DNA of 64,000 nucleotides from contig NADL03000639.1 of assembly GCA_002205965.3 (NCBI GenBank), positions 310,001 through 374,000 on the forward strand, written 5' to 3'. Shown here in pieces: positions 42,600-57,676 of the stretch (the stretch's first letter is position 1; every line of letters starts with the position of its first letter). The notes under the pieces are model-generated. The model was not told the origin of the DNA, made no database searches, and was given only the letters and a program-made list of their open reading frames with translations. This stretch comes from Kappaphycus alvarezii (Eukaryota > Rhodophyta > Florideophyceae > Gigartinales > Solieriaceae). A program made the translations under genes and the position numbers.

Positions 42600-45494
42600 G
42601 TACTACATATATAGCAGTAAATAATAACAAAAATAGAACTATAGAAGCTCTGAGAATCGAGAGTAGAATCTCAATTCCAAGAACAGAGTGAAGTTCATGT
42701 TTAGTAATGTAGGAAATATCAAAAACGTCAAGAAAAGCGTAAATTTCAGCACAGAGAACAGATATCGTTAGCGTTTGGCTTTTGCGACCAGGATAAATCA
42801 GCATATGACAAGTTTTCGTCTTCTAGTGAGCAATAAAATGACTTAAACTGAAAAATATTGTCTCAATTGTTTGAGAGTGAAGACTAAGGGAATGATTGAA
42901 GTTGCGTCCAACTTATAGTACTTAATCGCAGAATTGGGGGTTTTCTGCTCATGATTCACAAATTTTTTAACCTTTTAGACTTCTTCCGCTGAGAATTTGT
43001 TTCCTGTCACTTGAGCAGCCATATTTATGGAACGGTATATTTCAGATTGCATTTGCATGTGGTAATTATGAAAATATACGCCTTAAAGATCTAAAATCAG
43101 AAAAGGAGGCCTCTTTTGACGGAATGAATAGTTTTGTAGATACTTTCTTGAGTCAGCTCAAAATTTTTAAATGTTATCTCACTCTTGCGACAGTAAGTAA
43201 AGTATCGTTAAACTCTCTCATTCTCGACTCAAACTTATCAAGAGGTCTGCTAGGTAGTATAATTAATTCATTTCCAAGTAGCAACGAGTAGTCTACTTAC
43301 GTGCCAAAATTTCTAGTATGGAGTATATGCTTCACCAATAATGAAATTTCACCCTTGTCTGTTTCAGACTTACACCATCTTTAATATGTGAATTCATAGC
43401 TCGATTACAATAATTATCTACATCAGATAACACGTAAAGGGGGTTCAATCAAGCAATTAAATGATCCTCTAATAGTTCAAATTATTTGTTCTGAGATGTA
43501 AATTTCGTGTCAGCCTCTGAGGTGACTGTAAACATTCTTGTCTAACATCTTGTGACCAAACCTCAAGTCAACCATAACGGCCATTGCAACCAATAAGTGA
43601 GTGTAACGCTGGCGTATAGTGGTGTCATGTACATGAAAGTTCTTTTACTATCTCTATGAACCTGTGATAGAAACCGTAACTAGTATACCTCTTTTCCAAT
43701 GTTCTTGTTTTTGATAGAAAAAATGAGTATCACGAAGATTGTAAAGGCATTCTTCTATATATAGTCTTTAACGACTATTTTACAGGTATCTTTCTAAATA
43801 TGTACCTTTATTTCTTTCTGCTTTGGTTTCAAACTCCCAAATAAGTTGGATCTGGGTTTCAGTTAGTGTAGGAATTCATTGAGATTGAGGGGTTGAAACT
43901 TATATCCCATTGATTGATAAATAGAAAGCTTCGACCAGTTTCTCAGTTGGATAATCGAAATTCAGCTTTACTTGAGATGATGAGTCCAGCAATTTTTCAC
44001 CATTTCTGTCAATAAAGACTTTTCAATCACCTATTTTTGGGATTTTGGAGGGTACTGTCTATTTAGGTATTGAACTTTCAGGATAGACTAGAAGTTTACT
44101 TCCAATATTAAGTTCACGGTGAGCGGCGATTGGAAGTTGTGAATTCAGAGTGGTTCCAATTTTGGGTCCTGCAGTGATCGTCTACATGTCGATTATTACC
44201 GTTTAGAGCGCTCTTATTCGTTTTACTTGATTTGTAAGTTTGCTATTCATTTCTGGAAACCTTGGAAAAACTCTAAAGACGAGTAAAGATGCTTCTGGGT
44301 TCATATTATGGTTCAAAACATTAATGGAGAGATTTATAACTAGTTAAATTTCAATTTCAGGCTTTTAAGGAAATTATATTGGTTAACAAGGCTTAATAGA
44401 TCCCAATAGCGTTCAACAGAAACAATATAATTTTGAATTTAAACTCTAGATAAGCTGAGTTTAATCGGATTCAATTTTATCAGATATTTACACGCATTAC
44501 AAAAAATTGGATTTTCTCGGTCCACTATCATTCTTTCAGGTAATACAGTTCAAAATATAGCCCTACATTCAAGAAAATGGTTCCGAATAGACTACGTACT
44601 TTGACTATGTAGGAATACAGAAGTACCGAAATTTGTTTGTGTATAGACCATATGAGGTACGGGGTTTTTCTTAGAAGCATAAAATCAAGAGCTGAGCACT
44701 GTTTTGATATGATTATGGTGAGGGGGCTAACCTGGAATGATCTGTTTTCGGTTCAAATTCTGACATTTGCGGGAGTGTTTGGATATTTCTTTAGTAAACT
44801 TTTGTGTCTCAGGCGTTTAGTCCTCTCTGCTAATGAGATTGCATACATTCGAGGCAAAAGGATGGAAATATGTAAATGTTGGCACTTTTGTTGAGATTTT
44901 GTCAATAAAATCTCACGAAAATTCGACAAGACGTCAAGATGACGGCTGGTGCGTGTGATTGGCGCTGTCCATAAATGTGTATTGGAGACAAAAATGTTGG
45001 AAACATTATGAAAAAAATTTGGATATGTGTAGAACTTCTAGACCAATTAAAATTGGAATATTAGCATAAAATGAATTGACATGCGGCGGGGTAAAAGCTA
45101 AAGCACGTGTTGGAATGCGAACTGGAATCTGCACAATACTTGGAAAGATTCCACCACCAAATATTTAAGCAATTTCACGTTCTTACATTTGAATATAATC
45201 CCAGATTGGTCACAATATACTTCGCTTTTGATTCTCCAGTCACTGATTTCAGAGCATCAGTGACGAATACAGTCATTTGAATTCCTCGAAATTGAAATAC
45301 TTTGACAATTTTCTGTCCTTGAAAGTCAAAATTTCATAAATTTTTATGTGTGTATTCTCCATTTTTCTTTGCTTACTTGTAAAACTGACGAGTTCCGCGT
45401 CGTTGAGGGGAGGCTTATGGCGTTCTCTTACAGTTTTCTAGTGGTTTGGAGCACTTCTGCTTGTTTTGGTATCACCAATTATAAACCTTCCTCA
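42600..45494. other. AT-rich desert, first part
   Basis: Only short ORFs (42595-42804 minus, 44637-44894 plus) without motifs. No repeats or RNA genes were recognised. Confidence 0.5.
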
Positions 45495-45995
45495 TCATCT
45501 AAAAACGGTTTGGTCCGGATCCTTAATATGGGAGAAAGACTGTTTAGGGATATACATGGAGTCATCTTCATTCACTCGCCAATTTTGAGGGTATTGAACA
45601 TCATTATCACTGTTGACGTCTCCATTGAAATCCTGAGCAAACAGCATTTTCTCATCAGTTGATTGATTATCTTGAGCTAGATAATGACAGAGCTCAAAAA
45701 GCACACGTTGCGTGGCTTTGTTTGGATCTTTAAACGAGCTTCTCTAGTAGTATTGGACCTTTCTAACAAATTCTCAGCCATTAGCTGGCGACAATGAAGA
45801 AAGAATGTGTTACTTTTTACTAAGACCACAAAAAACTCTATCATCAAGATATTTGTCTTTCCGCATTCTGTAGGTTCCGTTGCTTAGTACGTGACTATCT
45901 TGAAGGCTGATTTCGATAGAACGAGGATCGCAACCACACTGAGTTTGTCTAGTACACAATATCAGTAATGAGGCTACGGAGAGTAAGTTCTGCAT
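45495..45995 (-). CDS. Possible small secreted-protein gene or remnant
   Basis: From an ATG at 45995 the minus strand encodes 61 residues starting MQNLLSVASLLILC, a short hydrophobic stretch like a signal peptide, followed by TQCGCDPRSIEISLQDSHVL and a polar, charged end. About 100 bases on, a second minus-strand frame (45495-45760) has gene-like balance (ATQRVLFELCHYLAQDNQ, then NDVQYPQNWRVNEDDSM). An intron or decay would be needed to connect them, and I see no strong splice sites. No family is recognised. In such AT-rich DNA two balanced frames in a row are unusual, but chance is possible. Confidence 0.2.
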
Positions 45996-45999
45996 CTGA

Positions 46000-48900
46000 G
46001 ATCGATGTTATACGTAGGTTCCTCTGATTACTCATTTGTTCAAACTGCTCCACTTTCTCGAATTAAACGGCCGAGACGAGCTGATTCTAAAATGATTGAT
46101 AATTTAACTCACCAGAATTTTCCTCCCTGGAAAGTTACGAGTCGAGGAAAATACAATAGCGGCGGACTGGAGAAATTCACTTTTGTGCCTTTCTGAGCAG
46201 CGATAGGAGAAAGCTTGAATATTTCCTCTTGGAATTTATCGATTTCATCGTTCATGCACTGATAGACTATGAGTTTGTTGCTTGGGTTTTTTAGGAATAT
46301 TACTCATAATCTTCGTGTTCCTGAAACATACTTGATAGATTGAAACTGGCACAGAAGCTAAACAAAACAATGGCTACTCGGGACATGGATTTTTACACAA
46401 GCAGCTAAAGTGGTACCGTTGAAATTTAAGGCCAAAGATGGTTAGTATACTGGATAAAGTATTAACTATTCTAGTAAAAAATCTCAAAGAGATAGACTCT
46501 TCCACATTTCTTCTGGGTCTTAGAGTGGCAGTGGGAAAGATTTTGGTCCTAATTTAACTGCTAGATTCTTCAACTTCTTTTGGAAGAAACATTTAATTCA
46601 ATTAATTTATACTCTAGAAACTCAGTAGATCCTACAAAAGGCATTAATAATACCACGAAAACCATCTTAATACTTTTGGGGAGAGCAAAGAATCAATATT
46701 ACATTCCACCGACACACATATAGTCCACAAATTCTCCCTCTGCCAGACGAGATCCAAAAAATCCTCGATAACTGGGAGCATTAAAGCCCTTTATTCGCTA
46801 GTCCAGTAATTAAATTTTCTCCCCACCATCTAATTACGAACTGTTATCATTTAAACCAAATTTATCGTCTATTTCGTCCGGTCTGTCTTTTCTAGTGATA
46901 CTTTTAGCTTAGACAGGTTCGGTGGAGAAATATTCCTCGATAAATTCCTAAATATCATATATACAGTTACCTTCCCTCCTTTTGCTTCCTCCTCCATGAA
47001 AATCTGCTTCCAAATCTCCTGATCTACCTGTTTAACTTCTTTATTGGAAATTAATTGTAGTTAGTAGGCCCTCTAGACAGGCATTTCTGGTGCTTGTTGG
47101 TGACGCAATTGGCAAAAGGGATAGGTATATGGGGAGTAATCAAAGTTTGCAGAGGGGAATTTTACTGGTATATAAGTGATTTTCTCCTAGGGATTCATAT
47201 GTCTAAGGCAAGGGGAGGGATATTTATAGGACCAGGGGTCAAGCTTTTTGGGAAACTGGAACAAAAATTCGGTTTAGTCAATTTTCAAGTTTGAGATTGC
47301 GTGGCTCTTAGCAAAGAAAAAAGTTTCGTTTCCGTTCTACCGAGTAAGAAAAGAGCGCCCTCAAACAGTGCAAAAGCGCAGGCACACGAGTGCACCAGAA
47401 TAGAAATGACTCCGAAGGAATAAGAAGTAGGGTCTAAATAAAAAGGGTGTGCGGATATGGAACTTAGAGCATTAGAAATGGAGATATCTCCGTCATGAAA
47501 ATAATTAAGTGAAATAAATAAAAAGGAATGTCATTTTCTTGGTTCGTGAATCTGATATCCAGCACGTGCACTCTAATTTATATGTCAGGCCTGTTACTAA
47601 CTAAAGGATATAAAATTTCACTAATATTGGTACAGTAAAATATGGGTTGCTCTTGGGAAAGAGTTTCATCGATATCTCGGCTTCTAATGATACTTTCCGC
47701 TCCCGGGAACGGAGCCTTCCCTCTATTGGCTTGATGATACTCCGTTTTCTAATCAATGATCAATATAACTTTGTTGAAAAAATCTGGTTCTATTTTCTAC
47801 TTCTTTCATATCCTATCCCATAGATTAGTTAGGTCTTTACAATAAATATCTACGTAATTATTATATTTAGAGACTATCTAGATCTGGTTTCTCAGTTTAA
47901 GTATAGTTTACTGGAAAATTATTCTCGTAAAGCAATTAGAATAGAACAATTAACTACCTCGCGACACATATATATTTTTCATGTTATAGATACGATGAGT
48001 TATATACTCAACAAAGTGGTTTCAACTGAATATATTCGATTAAATACCGCTTTGAGTATTAAATTAATGTATGAAAAGCAACCAAATACTTTACTTGGAC
48101 ACCCTAGTATCCGAAAGGATCAGTAGACGTTTCCATGCAAACAATTTTAGCTATTGAATCTTCAAGAAATTAAATAATGTCTTTACTATTTCAAGGATCA
48201 ATAATTACGCCTCGAAGATCTGTAGCGTTCAAATCGATTAATGGAGCGACCAAGGCATAGGAGCAAAGTCAGAATATAATTTGACTCCTTCCAATCGCAT
48301 ATCTCTCATAAAAGAACGGCGAGAAATGTGTAAGGATGAAGTGGCACCTAAAACAGGTGGGAAAAAGGGAGCCCAAATGAAAAAATTATATGCATTGTGT
48401 GACCACGGCGTAGATAATACCAACTTTAGATCTTTTTATACGCATTTTATTTCTAATCGATTATTTTGATCTAGGAGGGTCCATTTTCACCCGTTCTGAT
48501 GAAAATGAGTCCTTTTGCCTTTACCGGTGCCACATAGCGGACGTTGATAAGCCTTGCGACATAATATAGAGACATAAAATTTAGGTATACAGAGAACATC
48601 TAGAAAGAGTGCATTAAACATTTTCATTGATAAAAAACTCGGATTTTCTAGTTTCATTTTTAGAAGAATAGAATTGAAAAGAGAAAGAACTAATGGGTCT
48701 TTTCAATTGAACAGAATTTTTGCATGTGTTTTGGTAGAAAACCAAGCAAGCTGTGAAAAGGCTAATACACAAAAATCATACTTTGCTTTGAGTTTTTGAC
48801 ATTTTTTAGTAGTTGAATAGACTGCTTCTTTTACTTAGTTCCATACAGACCTCTAATTACATATTAATCCTGGTACCGTATTTGAATAACCTACACAAAA

Positions 48901-51900
48901 GAATTAGAATCACCTAGAATTCCGTACAAAAACTACAAAAAGGGCGCGTTCAATACTAAACTAAATACCAATCAGCATTAATTATGATATTACTTACAAT
49001 GAAAAGAACGGGCAATAATTTCCTAGTATAAAGGCAATGCGACTGCGTAAAATAAAACCCTCCATAGTGAATAAAGCCTGGATAATGTGTCACTCATGAC
49101 GAAATCGTTCGTTATTGACTGAAATTTAGAGTATCAAACGATTAAAAACATCAAATGGGCCCAATTTCCTGGAAATTTGGCCATAGCGCTCGAACATTGC
49201 CTCATCAAACACTGGATCCCTACACCAACATATAGATTTGCGAAATTATAGAAGGATTTCCGTAGAAAAAGATGGTTCTTTCATGAAGATTTCACCACGG
49301 ATCATGAAATAAGACTACAGTGAAATCTATATAGGAATACATTTGTGGCGGAATAATAAATTACTACGTTTCATTTAGGCTTAACAGCCAAACAAGTTGA
49401 TGCTATTTCAATACAATCATTTATAGCTCAGTAAAATCGTTGATTTGCTTCTTTTTGTTCACAAGAACTTGGAAATGTAGCTATATTTATTGGACTCAGT
49501 TCAGGAGAGAAAGAAGATATTCATAATTTTGAGATGAAATTTAGCTACAAACATCGTAATGAGTATTTGAGAGGCACAACGTTGATGAAAGAGATTGGAT
49601 ACACATTTAATACGGATGTTCTTAGTTTTTAATAAGCGATGTTCTTAGTCTTAAAAGGGTTTCATTACAAAATATACTCGTCCTCTCTCGTCTCAATAGA
49701 GTCCAAGGATGTATTACTATTCTAGTCGCCTAAAAATATTCTTTCAGTACCTCCCTACATAACATCAAGTATAGTCCCAAGTTTAGCTACTCAATGGTTT
49801 CAAAACACCTCAGATCCAAACGTTTGCTTCAAATGAACGAGTGCTTCGTTAAAGCGGTTTCGGGACTTTACATGCGGAGAAAGATGTGCATCTACGAGTT
49901 CCATAAAATTTAACAAAACGACGTAAGAAGATGAATTGAAGCATATTATACGCTTCTCAGAGACTGAGTCGGGCGCATTTCGTATTAAAGCTTCTCCGTT
50001 GGCATTTGTGCTTGAAAAAAAAGATCGAAGTTGATGTAGGAATGGAAACGGCGGATTTGAGAGCTTGCGTACAGGGGTTCATTGGATAAAAGAGAAAGAA
50101 ATGTCGAGAAAACGAAATAGGGGAAGATTAAATGAGGTTTGGTGTAGTGCGCGGATATTAGGGGAGAATAATGGGTAAAGTTTAATCAAAGGAGTTATAG
50201 ATAGGAAATGTTAACAAAGTGTATCTGTGGAATGATACGAAGAGGGAATTAAATCGGGATGTTCTACCGTCTAATAAGTGTATCAAGGTAAGAAATGAGG
50301 AAAAGATTGAGATGGATTCCACTTGGCTGGTAAACTGAAGTAATGGGAGCTCTCAAAAATTGAAATGCAGATTTAAGTACCGTTGAGCTCTAATGTGCTC
50401 TTTTCTGATCGGTAACGATCAAGTATTTTAGTTTGGACACTGTTGTGGATGTGGGTGTTAACCAAAATTAACTTCGCTTACTCTATCTCCAAGAGAAGAA
50501 ATGGTAAGGAGCAGCTCGTAAATAGATAATATATATCATTTACAAGCTGCCGCTCTAACATTTTTTGGTCTGAAATGGAAATATTATTTTGTACCGTAAT
50601 TGACAATTGACTTCGAAAATGGTTACCTTCGATATACATCTTTCCCTAAAATTTTGCTCTGGTAGCTGTTACTGTACCAAGGCTTTCATTCTGAGCCTAT
50701 ATTTGTACTCTATAACAACTTTGGGTCAGTCACTACCCAAATAGAGTCTAAGTGTACTCTACATCACAGCTGACTGGCATACAGGAATGTTATCACGATT
50801 TGGATTTCCAAGGAATCACAAAAAAATAAGTGAATCTCTACTGTAATCTTTTGCGATGATTTCTCCTATTCTCATTCTACCGCTACAGGAGTGTGTATTT
50901 CTACTGCTCTCACACCCAATATCAACGCCTTGAGTAATGGCTCGTTCATCTTCACTCTGTGTGCAACTCAATCTCCGTATCATTCCTCCCTCCAACTGGT
51001 CTCTTATCCGTATTTAAAGGTTCCAGATCAGTTCAAAATTATCTTTAATACCTAATGAAAGTTCTCATAGGCCACGAATGCTCCAGTCTTTCACTGACTG
51101 TCACCGCTTCCATCTCAATTATTCGTCTATTTCCACGCTTGCTGCATGTCTTTGCATCTTTTGTGATTACTTTTGTGCTTCTGGTTATATTCGTCCATAG
51201 TTAAAGACAAACCATTTAAAACGGGTCATGCGTATCTTCAATAGACTGAGAAATTTGCAAATGCTATTTTCTTCCATGATTTATCTTCAATAGAATTCAT
51301 CATATCTTGAGAGTCATGTAATATGATGAATAACCTAGGTAAATCGATTCAGGCGGTCGATGTCGATGCGATTCGTCCCTTCCACGGTTTTGAGTTCTAT
51401 TATTATCTTTGTAACACCGATTTCATTAACTTAACTGATTCAATCAGGAAAACCCATAACATCTGTCTCATGTCTCTCTTTCTTGATCACTTATGCGTCT
51501 AATCTAGTGCAATTTACTCTTACTCTGCATTTTCCTAATTGCGACTCATGTTACACCTCAGCGACCCCATATTCTATTTGATAACATATAACCCTATCTA
51601 AAGGGCACAGAAATTTAATTTCGTCGCGGTTGGACATGTACCTCTTGGTAGTAAAGTAACACAATACTTTTGCTTTTCCTCATTTAATGTCTAGTCATGC
51701 TCCCGTGTTTCCTTCCTCCGCGCTTAAAGTCATTTTTTTCTACTAATTATGCAGTGTGGATAATATTACGCCTTATTTTTGTTCCACACCTCATTTTAAA
51801 TTGGTTTCAAACTCACCTCAAAGCTTGAAATGCGCCTGTGAAAAGCATATGCCTTTATCTCGTCATCTTTACTTCGCAAAGAATACTCGCATTGTCTCTG

Positions 51901-54900
51901 AAAGACGCTAAAATAACACCTTCAACCCATCCATTCACCCTTATAAACAAAAATATTGTGAGATATCTCGCTGCTGTGGGTTTAAAACGCTCTACTGTCC
52001 CTTTAGTCTGTAAGTGTAGCGGAGACGTGACAAATGTTTCATAAAATAAGTTGTACTGGGCGTATTTCCGAATAATCTTATGTTGATATTATTTATTAAC
52101 TTTCAAACGTGAAATGATCTTCATTAATGTTAATTTAAATTAGCTTATACTAGAGAAATAGCAGTAACTGATTTATCCTGTAGATATTACTGAGACTGGT
52201 TAAACATTGTGATATTTATTTACAAATTCATGATGAAATATTTGTAGAAAAGGTTTCCGTTTTTTCACACTTCGATACGTAAGTTTCTATTTTTAACCTG
52301 GTAGAGAGTTAATTTTAATTAAATAATCCTGAAAATATCTTTTAGCTAGCACTAATTGAGAGAATTATCCAATTATTGAAAAATATTCTGTTAATTGCAC
52401 CGAAGTTCGTACATTTTTCCGAAAATGTTATGTACCTATTACATATCAACGAGAAAACTCGGTTCGTTTTGATACTCTTTAATATGTGATAAAAGACGAA
52501 TCCATTGCTATCAGCTTTGTTCATAGAAAAATTTTTTTCCATAGTTTAATTCTGAAGTAGATAAAATACTTTCTCCGAGCTCCTCAACATATTAACAACA
52601 ATTAATTGTTCTTCCCAGTTTTCGAAGTTCTCCTAAAAAACCAAATTGTTTAATAATAAATGATCTGGAGTTTCGTGAATGTTTGGGATATTATTAGAGA
52701 GACAGTGACCGCGGAGTGGAATGTTGGAAGTAGAAAAAGTACAGCTCTAAGACCAACGACGTGCTGTTTATGTGCTTGACCGTCCACAAGAATTGCGGAT
52801 AATGGTACTTCTTAGGAGGCATGTTAAAAGTGCAAGGACCAATCCTAGAAAAATCATTAAGGGTTTTTGAGAATTGATCACTGAATATTTATTCCAGCAT
52901 TACGTTATTCAGGTGAATCAGAAGTATACTATAACTTGGGTTGTGAAAGGCAAAACGCATTTTTCGAGCTTCCATTACGCAAAGCATGCACCGGATTTCA
53001 CCTTTCAACAAACCAATCGACCATATATAAACCTTTAGACAGGACAGAAATACTTCTATAGTAAGCATCATCTCTATGAGTACAAGGTAGAGATGTCAGT
53101 AATACCAAATGGACAGGCTGAGGCTTGAATCGAGCAATTCTTTGGGTCTATTTCCGGTATTGGCATATTCCGCAGTCGTTCTAATTTGCATCAAAAAATT
53201 TTGAAAAAGATTGGCGCTGGGGGACAGAGGAGGACTATGAACTTCTAGAGGAGCAGTTTCCTGATTATTAGGCGACTGTTGTTGGCAAAGGGTTCCAAGG
53301 ATCTACTGAATGGCAAATAGTACTTGTGCCAAACAAAAAAAACACATGGACAACTATCTTTAAATCAAAAGCGAGAAAAAAAGATGAAAACTGCACACAT
53401 AACTATTATAGATAACTAATTTTGTCGCTTCTGCATGCTACGGAATATATTATCTTCCAAGTACCGCTGGAATGAAACTAAATGTGATACATCAATGTTC
53501 TGTTGTGTTACTGTAACGAGTTTCCGTGTAAGTCGCAACCCTTTTCGTACTTAATACGGGCAAAAATAGCTTCCTATCAAGAACCGCAAGTACAAAATCG
53601 GTGAAGAATCTGTTTTGAGGCGTCGATTGATCCAAAGAAGAACAGATAGAGATGTGAGTCTAATCTGCATAGAATCTATGCCGAAAATCTGCTGAGTGAT
53701 AGCGATGACTAGTGTGGTGTGGTATGAAGCTGAGTAAAATGATTTTTCATTTGTACTGCATCATGCTTTAGGTAATGCCCTGCATATAATCTCTCCCCTA
53801 CCAGATATTTTGCGACTCCGTAAATCAATTCTCTTATATAATGCACGGTATGAAAGCCCGCTTGGTTCTGTTTCTTTGTTCCTTTCATTCTTGGCTTTTT
53901 TTACACCAGTTTGAGCCATTGGCAGCTCTTAAATCATACTGTAAAAATATCCCCCAGTTACCTGTTGAGAACATTACAAAAGGAACTATAATGTAGTCAA
54001 ACTTTGAAGAAGGCATTGTCATGCTGCGAAGTTTCAAATAGAGACTTATATTTTAAGCTTATTAAAAAATATGCAGACGGCACTTTAACAAAAATTGACA
54101 AGTCCTCTTACTTAATACCGAATAATTAACGCTTACGTGCGACAAACATTCTAAGAACGAGTTACCACACTCAATTCAAGCTATCACCACCTCTGTGCTG
54201 CTGCATAGCCACTAAGCCAGGATCCAGCGTTAGGTGGAAGGCAGTGGAATGGAAGTCTGTTATAAAGAAAATAAAAATTGAAATTTATATGTGAGATTTA
54301 TCTACATGGACAGAATGTCCCGAGCACATATGTCACACATCTTTTTGACGCGAAAGGTTCCTTTTTGACTAGGCAAAATTGGACCGATATGTAAATGTGA
54401 AAACAAATGCGTGAGTTTAGTTCCGGAGTCAATACACTAATCGAGTTATTTCTAAAATTGCTAACTATTTGTGCAACTACTGCGAATTACTTCAATTATT
54501 TCATTATTTTCTTTGCATTTTTATTTAAAGATATCGTACTTTGTTCAACTATTCCAATTCAAAATACAGTGGGTCGCCGTTGCAGAAAAAGTTGTTATTG
54601 CGCAGCTAATTTATATTTTTAGTGTAATCCTACTACAAAAACTCAATCATTGACAGCTTTTCGTCCAAGTAAGCTAGGCTGATAATCCACTAACGGTAAG
54701 TCAATATGTTCCTCTTTGCAATTTCATTCATTAAAGGTGGCTTTAGTGCACATAGATAGCCCGGAAGTAAAAAGGGCCGCTTGCCTCTTTCACGGCTACT
54801 GAGATAAGTGAGGAACCAATTATCACTGTGAAAATATTGTTAACCCAGTTTTTTATGCGAATGAAAACCTGTGCATGCTATGGCAGTAGCTTCTATACCA

Positions 54901-57058
54901 TTATTAAGAAATATTTCCATATCTTCATACATACTCATAGTGTACCGAGTACGCCTGTACAATTATATACAACACAAAATTATTACTTAAATTACATAAA
55001 TCGGAAATTATACCCACCAAGTACATCCACAATTAAAAATTTTTTGTGTAAAACTAGTGTACATTTGGTTAAGTTAACTGACCTCTCGCGATAAACTGTA
55101 GAAGCGCACATATCGCGACGTTAAAACAGATTTCAAATACTTTAGTCAGAAAAATAGATTATTCTGTTGCATAACCAGAATATGCGCTGCTTTAAGTATT
55201 TGAACCATGTTTTTGAATAATTTTTATGTGAACGAAGGGAATGAATGTAATTAATTCTTTCTATATTTTTATATTCAAATATCTTCTCGTATTTATTCGT
55301 AAGGATATACATTTAAAAGAAAAATATATTTCGGGGACATTTAGGGACTTTTACAATACATTCCCTATTTAAATTGATTTGTTTAGGTTTCACCAAATAA
55401 TTAGTAGAAAATGCAAATCATGTTCTGAAGCTAGCTTGAGTTCAGTAAGATTGAAAACGTTTTTTCCCTTTTTATTAGCTTGAATAATTCAAGTACGGTA
55501 GTAATTTAAAATCTTGGCATAGTTATATGATCCTGATTGTTTTTTTGTAATGTTAAATCCAAATTTCCTCTCTACTGCGACAAAACCAAACTTGAATTAA
55601 AAGAACGAAACTTTTCAATGAACTTGTTAAAGTGAACTTCAACAATCTGTTAAACGCATCTTTGACAACAGGAAATTACGAAAACTATGAATTGGTAGTA
55701 AAGTAGTAAATTCAATCTCACGACTCAATATTTTAGGTCCATACAACAAAAAAGGGCAAAAATTTTCGAACTGATCCTGAAAACTTCTGCTTCAGAACGT
55801 GTTTTCAGCAGAAGTTGAAGAGTAGCCTTCATCCGTTATTGAAAAACAGGTTCTCTTGCATAGCCTGAGTAAATTTCGAATCTCAAAAAATTAGTGAAAC
55901 AGTAAATCTTCATCTTCCGAACGAAATGTTTAATGATATGATTTTTTGTGTAAAGTTTTCCTTGCAAAGGCTGAAAAAACTTTTCACGTATTTGGAGTTA
56001 CGAATCGGTATTTTGACAATTTTGGTGTTAAATATTTGTCAAGGAGCCCTTTTGGTATTTCAGAACAATTATTGAGGTTTAGAAAATCATTTATGTTTTA
56101 TTCTGTTGCCTTCCGCGCACGTATAAAAACTCTTCCTGGTACTTATGTGTTTATTTTATTATGTAAAAAGTATATGTTTGTTTTATGAATATTATTTGAT
56201 CTAACTTTAAAAATTTTAATAAGTGATTCAACTACAACTTGTTTCAGTCTTATTTATGTTGAAAGTCTTCACTCTATGTTGGCAACTAAATGGTTCCCAT
56301 CGAAATAGAAACTAGTCTACAGTGGCATCTACCACTATTAAAATAGATGAACAAAGCGGGAGATATTTTGTTTTTGAAATAACCGGAACCACTTTCTCAT
56401 GAGTACTTCGCAGAACTTCCAGTGCCTAGCTTTCCCCATTTGATAGGTTCTAGGGTATTCGCCTTCCAATATTGAATTTCTAATACATTTTCTAGTCATG
56501 AAGGTTACGTTTTCTTCATATCGCCGTGAGGGTAACTGTCAATCAAACAACTAAATTGCTAAAACATGTGCTTTTCGCTCTTGAAGTATCCCCCGGTCTA
56601 TCATAATTTCAAACAATACTACTCTATATTTCGTAGAACTACTTCAAAGTGAAATATATAGTCATGCAAATGTGTCTTGAATATTTTTCGTGCGTTTTTA
56701 ACATATTCATACTTCTTTACAGTTATCATTTAATAGAAACTGAACATTAACGGAAATCAAATCGGGCATAAAAATGAGTTCTCGACACTTAAAAAATGGC
56801 GGATCTCTGAAAAATTATGCAAACGCTGAACAAATATCAGTAATGTGTATTTGAAAATCTGAGTATAGTTTAATCTTGAAATTAATCACCTCAGACGAAG
56901 CTCGAGACTAGTTCCATTTCATATGAGAAGCTGAATAGTGTTAATCGAAACATATAGAAGCCAATTCGAGTAATTTATAGCATTTAAAGCTTCATAACGT
57001 ACATTGAATCGATGCGTTATCAAAAGCGTTTCTACATGAGTATTTCGGTCCTTCATTT
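46000..57058. other. AT-rich desert, main part
   Basis: About 11 kb of strongly AT-rich sequence. The longest ORFs (55946-56188 plus, 54828-55094 plus, 47094-47294 plus) are short, Phe/Ile/Lys-rich and without motifs. No tRNA, rRNA, array or element ends were recognised. It resembles heterochromatic or long-decayed repeat DNA. Confidence 0.5.
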
Positions 57059-57059
57059 G

Positions 57060-57300
57060 GGCTAGATCCGAAAAAACACGGCGTTGCCAACGTAAAGAGC
57101 CCGAACAATCAAAGCAGGGGGCTCTAAAATCGGCACTCTCACTTCCAGGTCTTGCAAGCCTACTTTTTCGCGCCCAATAGCGTAAGTCTACCGCCGTTCT
57201 ACGCCAATCACCATAAGGGGCTCTTACATGCAATGTACGTTGCGAACCGCGTACTGCCAGGTCAAAACACATTCGTTGTCGTGCTGCCAACGTTTTTCAG
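57060..57300 (+). repeat. MULE left terminal inverted repeat
   Basis: It begins near GGCTAGATCC and matches the reverse complement of 63235-63483 with clear but imperfect identity, strongest at 57095-57210. ORF 56919-57290 on the minus strand and ORF 63310-63513 on the plus strand are translations of these repeats and not genes. Confidence 0.85.
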
Positions 57301-57676
57301 TGACGCCCGACGACGTTACTCCGTACACTTCCTTCGAGCGGTTTGTTCTAGTTCATCAACTTCTTTGGCGTTGTGTCTACCCGTCTTGCGCTTTGCAAAT
57401 CATGTAGCTTTGTTCTATGCGTTCTATGCTGTTTGATCTCCTTCACCATCTTCTTTGTCATGTTTCCTGCTTGTCTTTTGCTTTCTGCATCAAAAGGCTT
57501 CGTTCTCTTCGTGCTTTATCAGCCAAGACATGGCTCAAATGTGTATATCCTCAATTATATTGTCATTGATTTCATCCAAAGCTATGCACATGTATTGTAC
57601 CAATTTAGCTAACCACATTACCATTTACAGCCGCTATCGAAACACGCCTACAACATCTTCTTTCCGACGATGACAA

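Noticed and set aside
56919-57290. 123-codon minus-strand ORF
   Set aside because: It is a translation of the MULE left inverted repeat; its sister text appears at 63310-63513. Not a gene.
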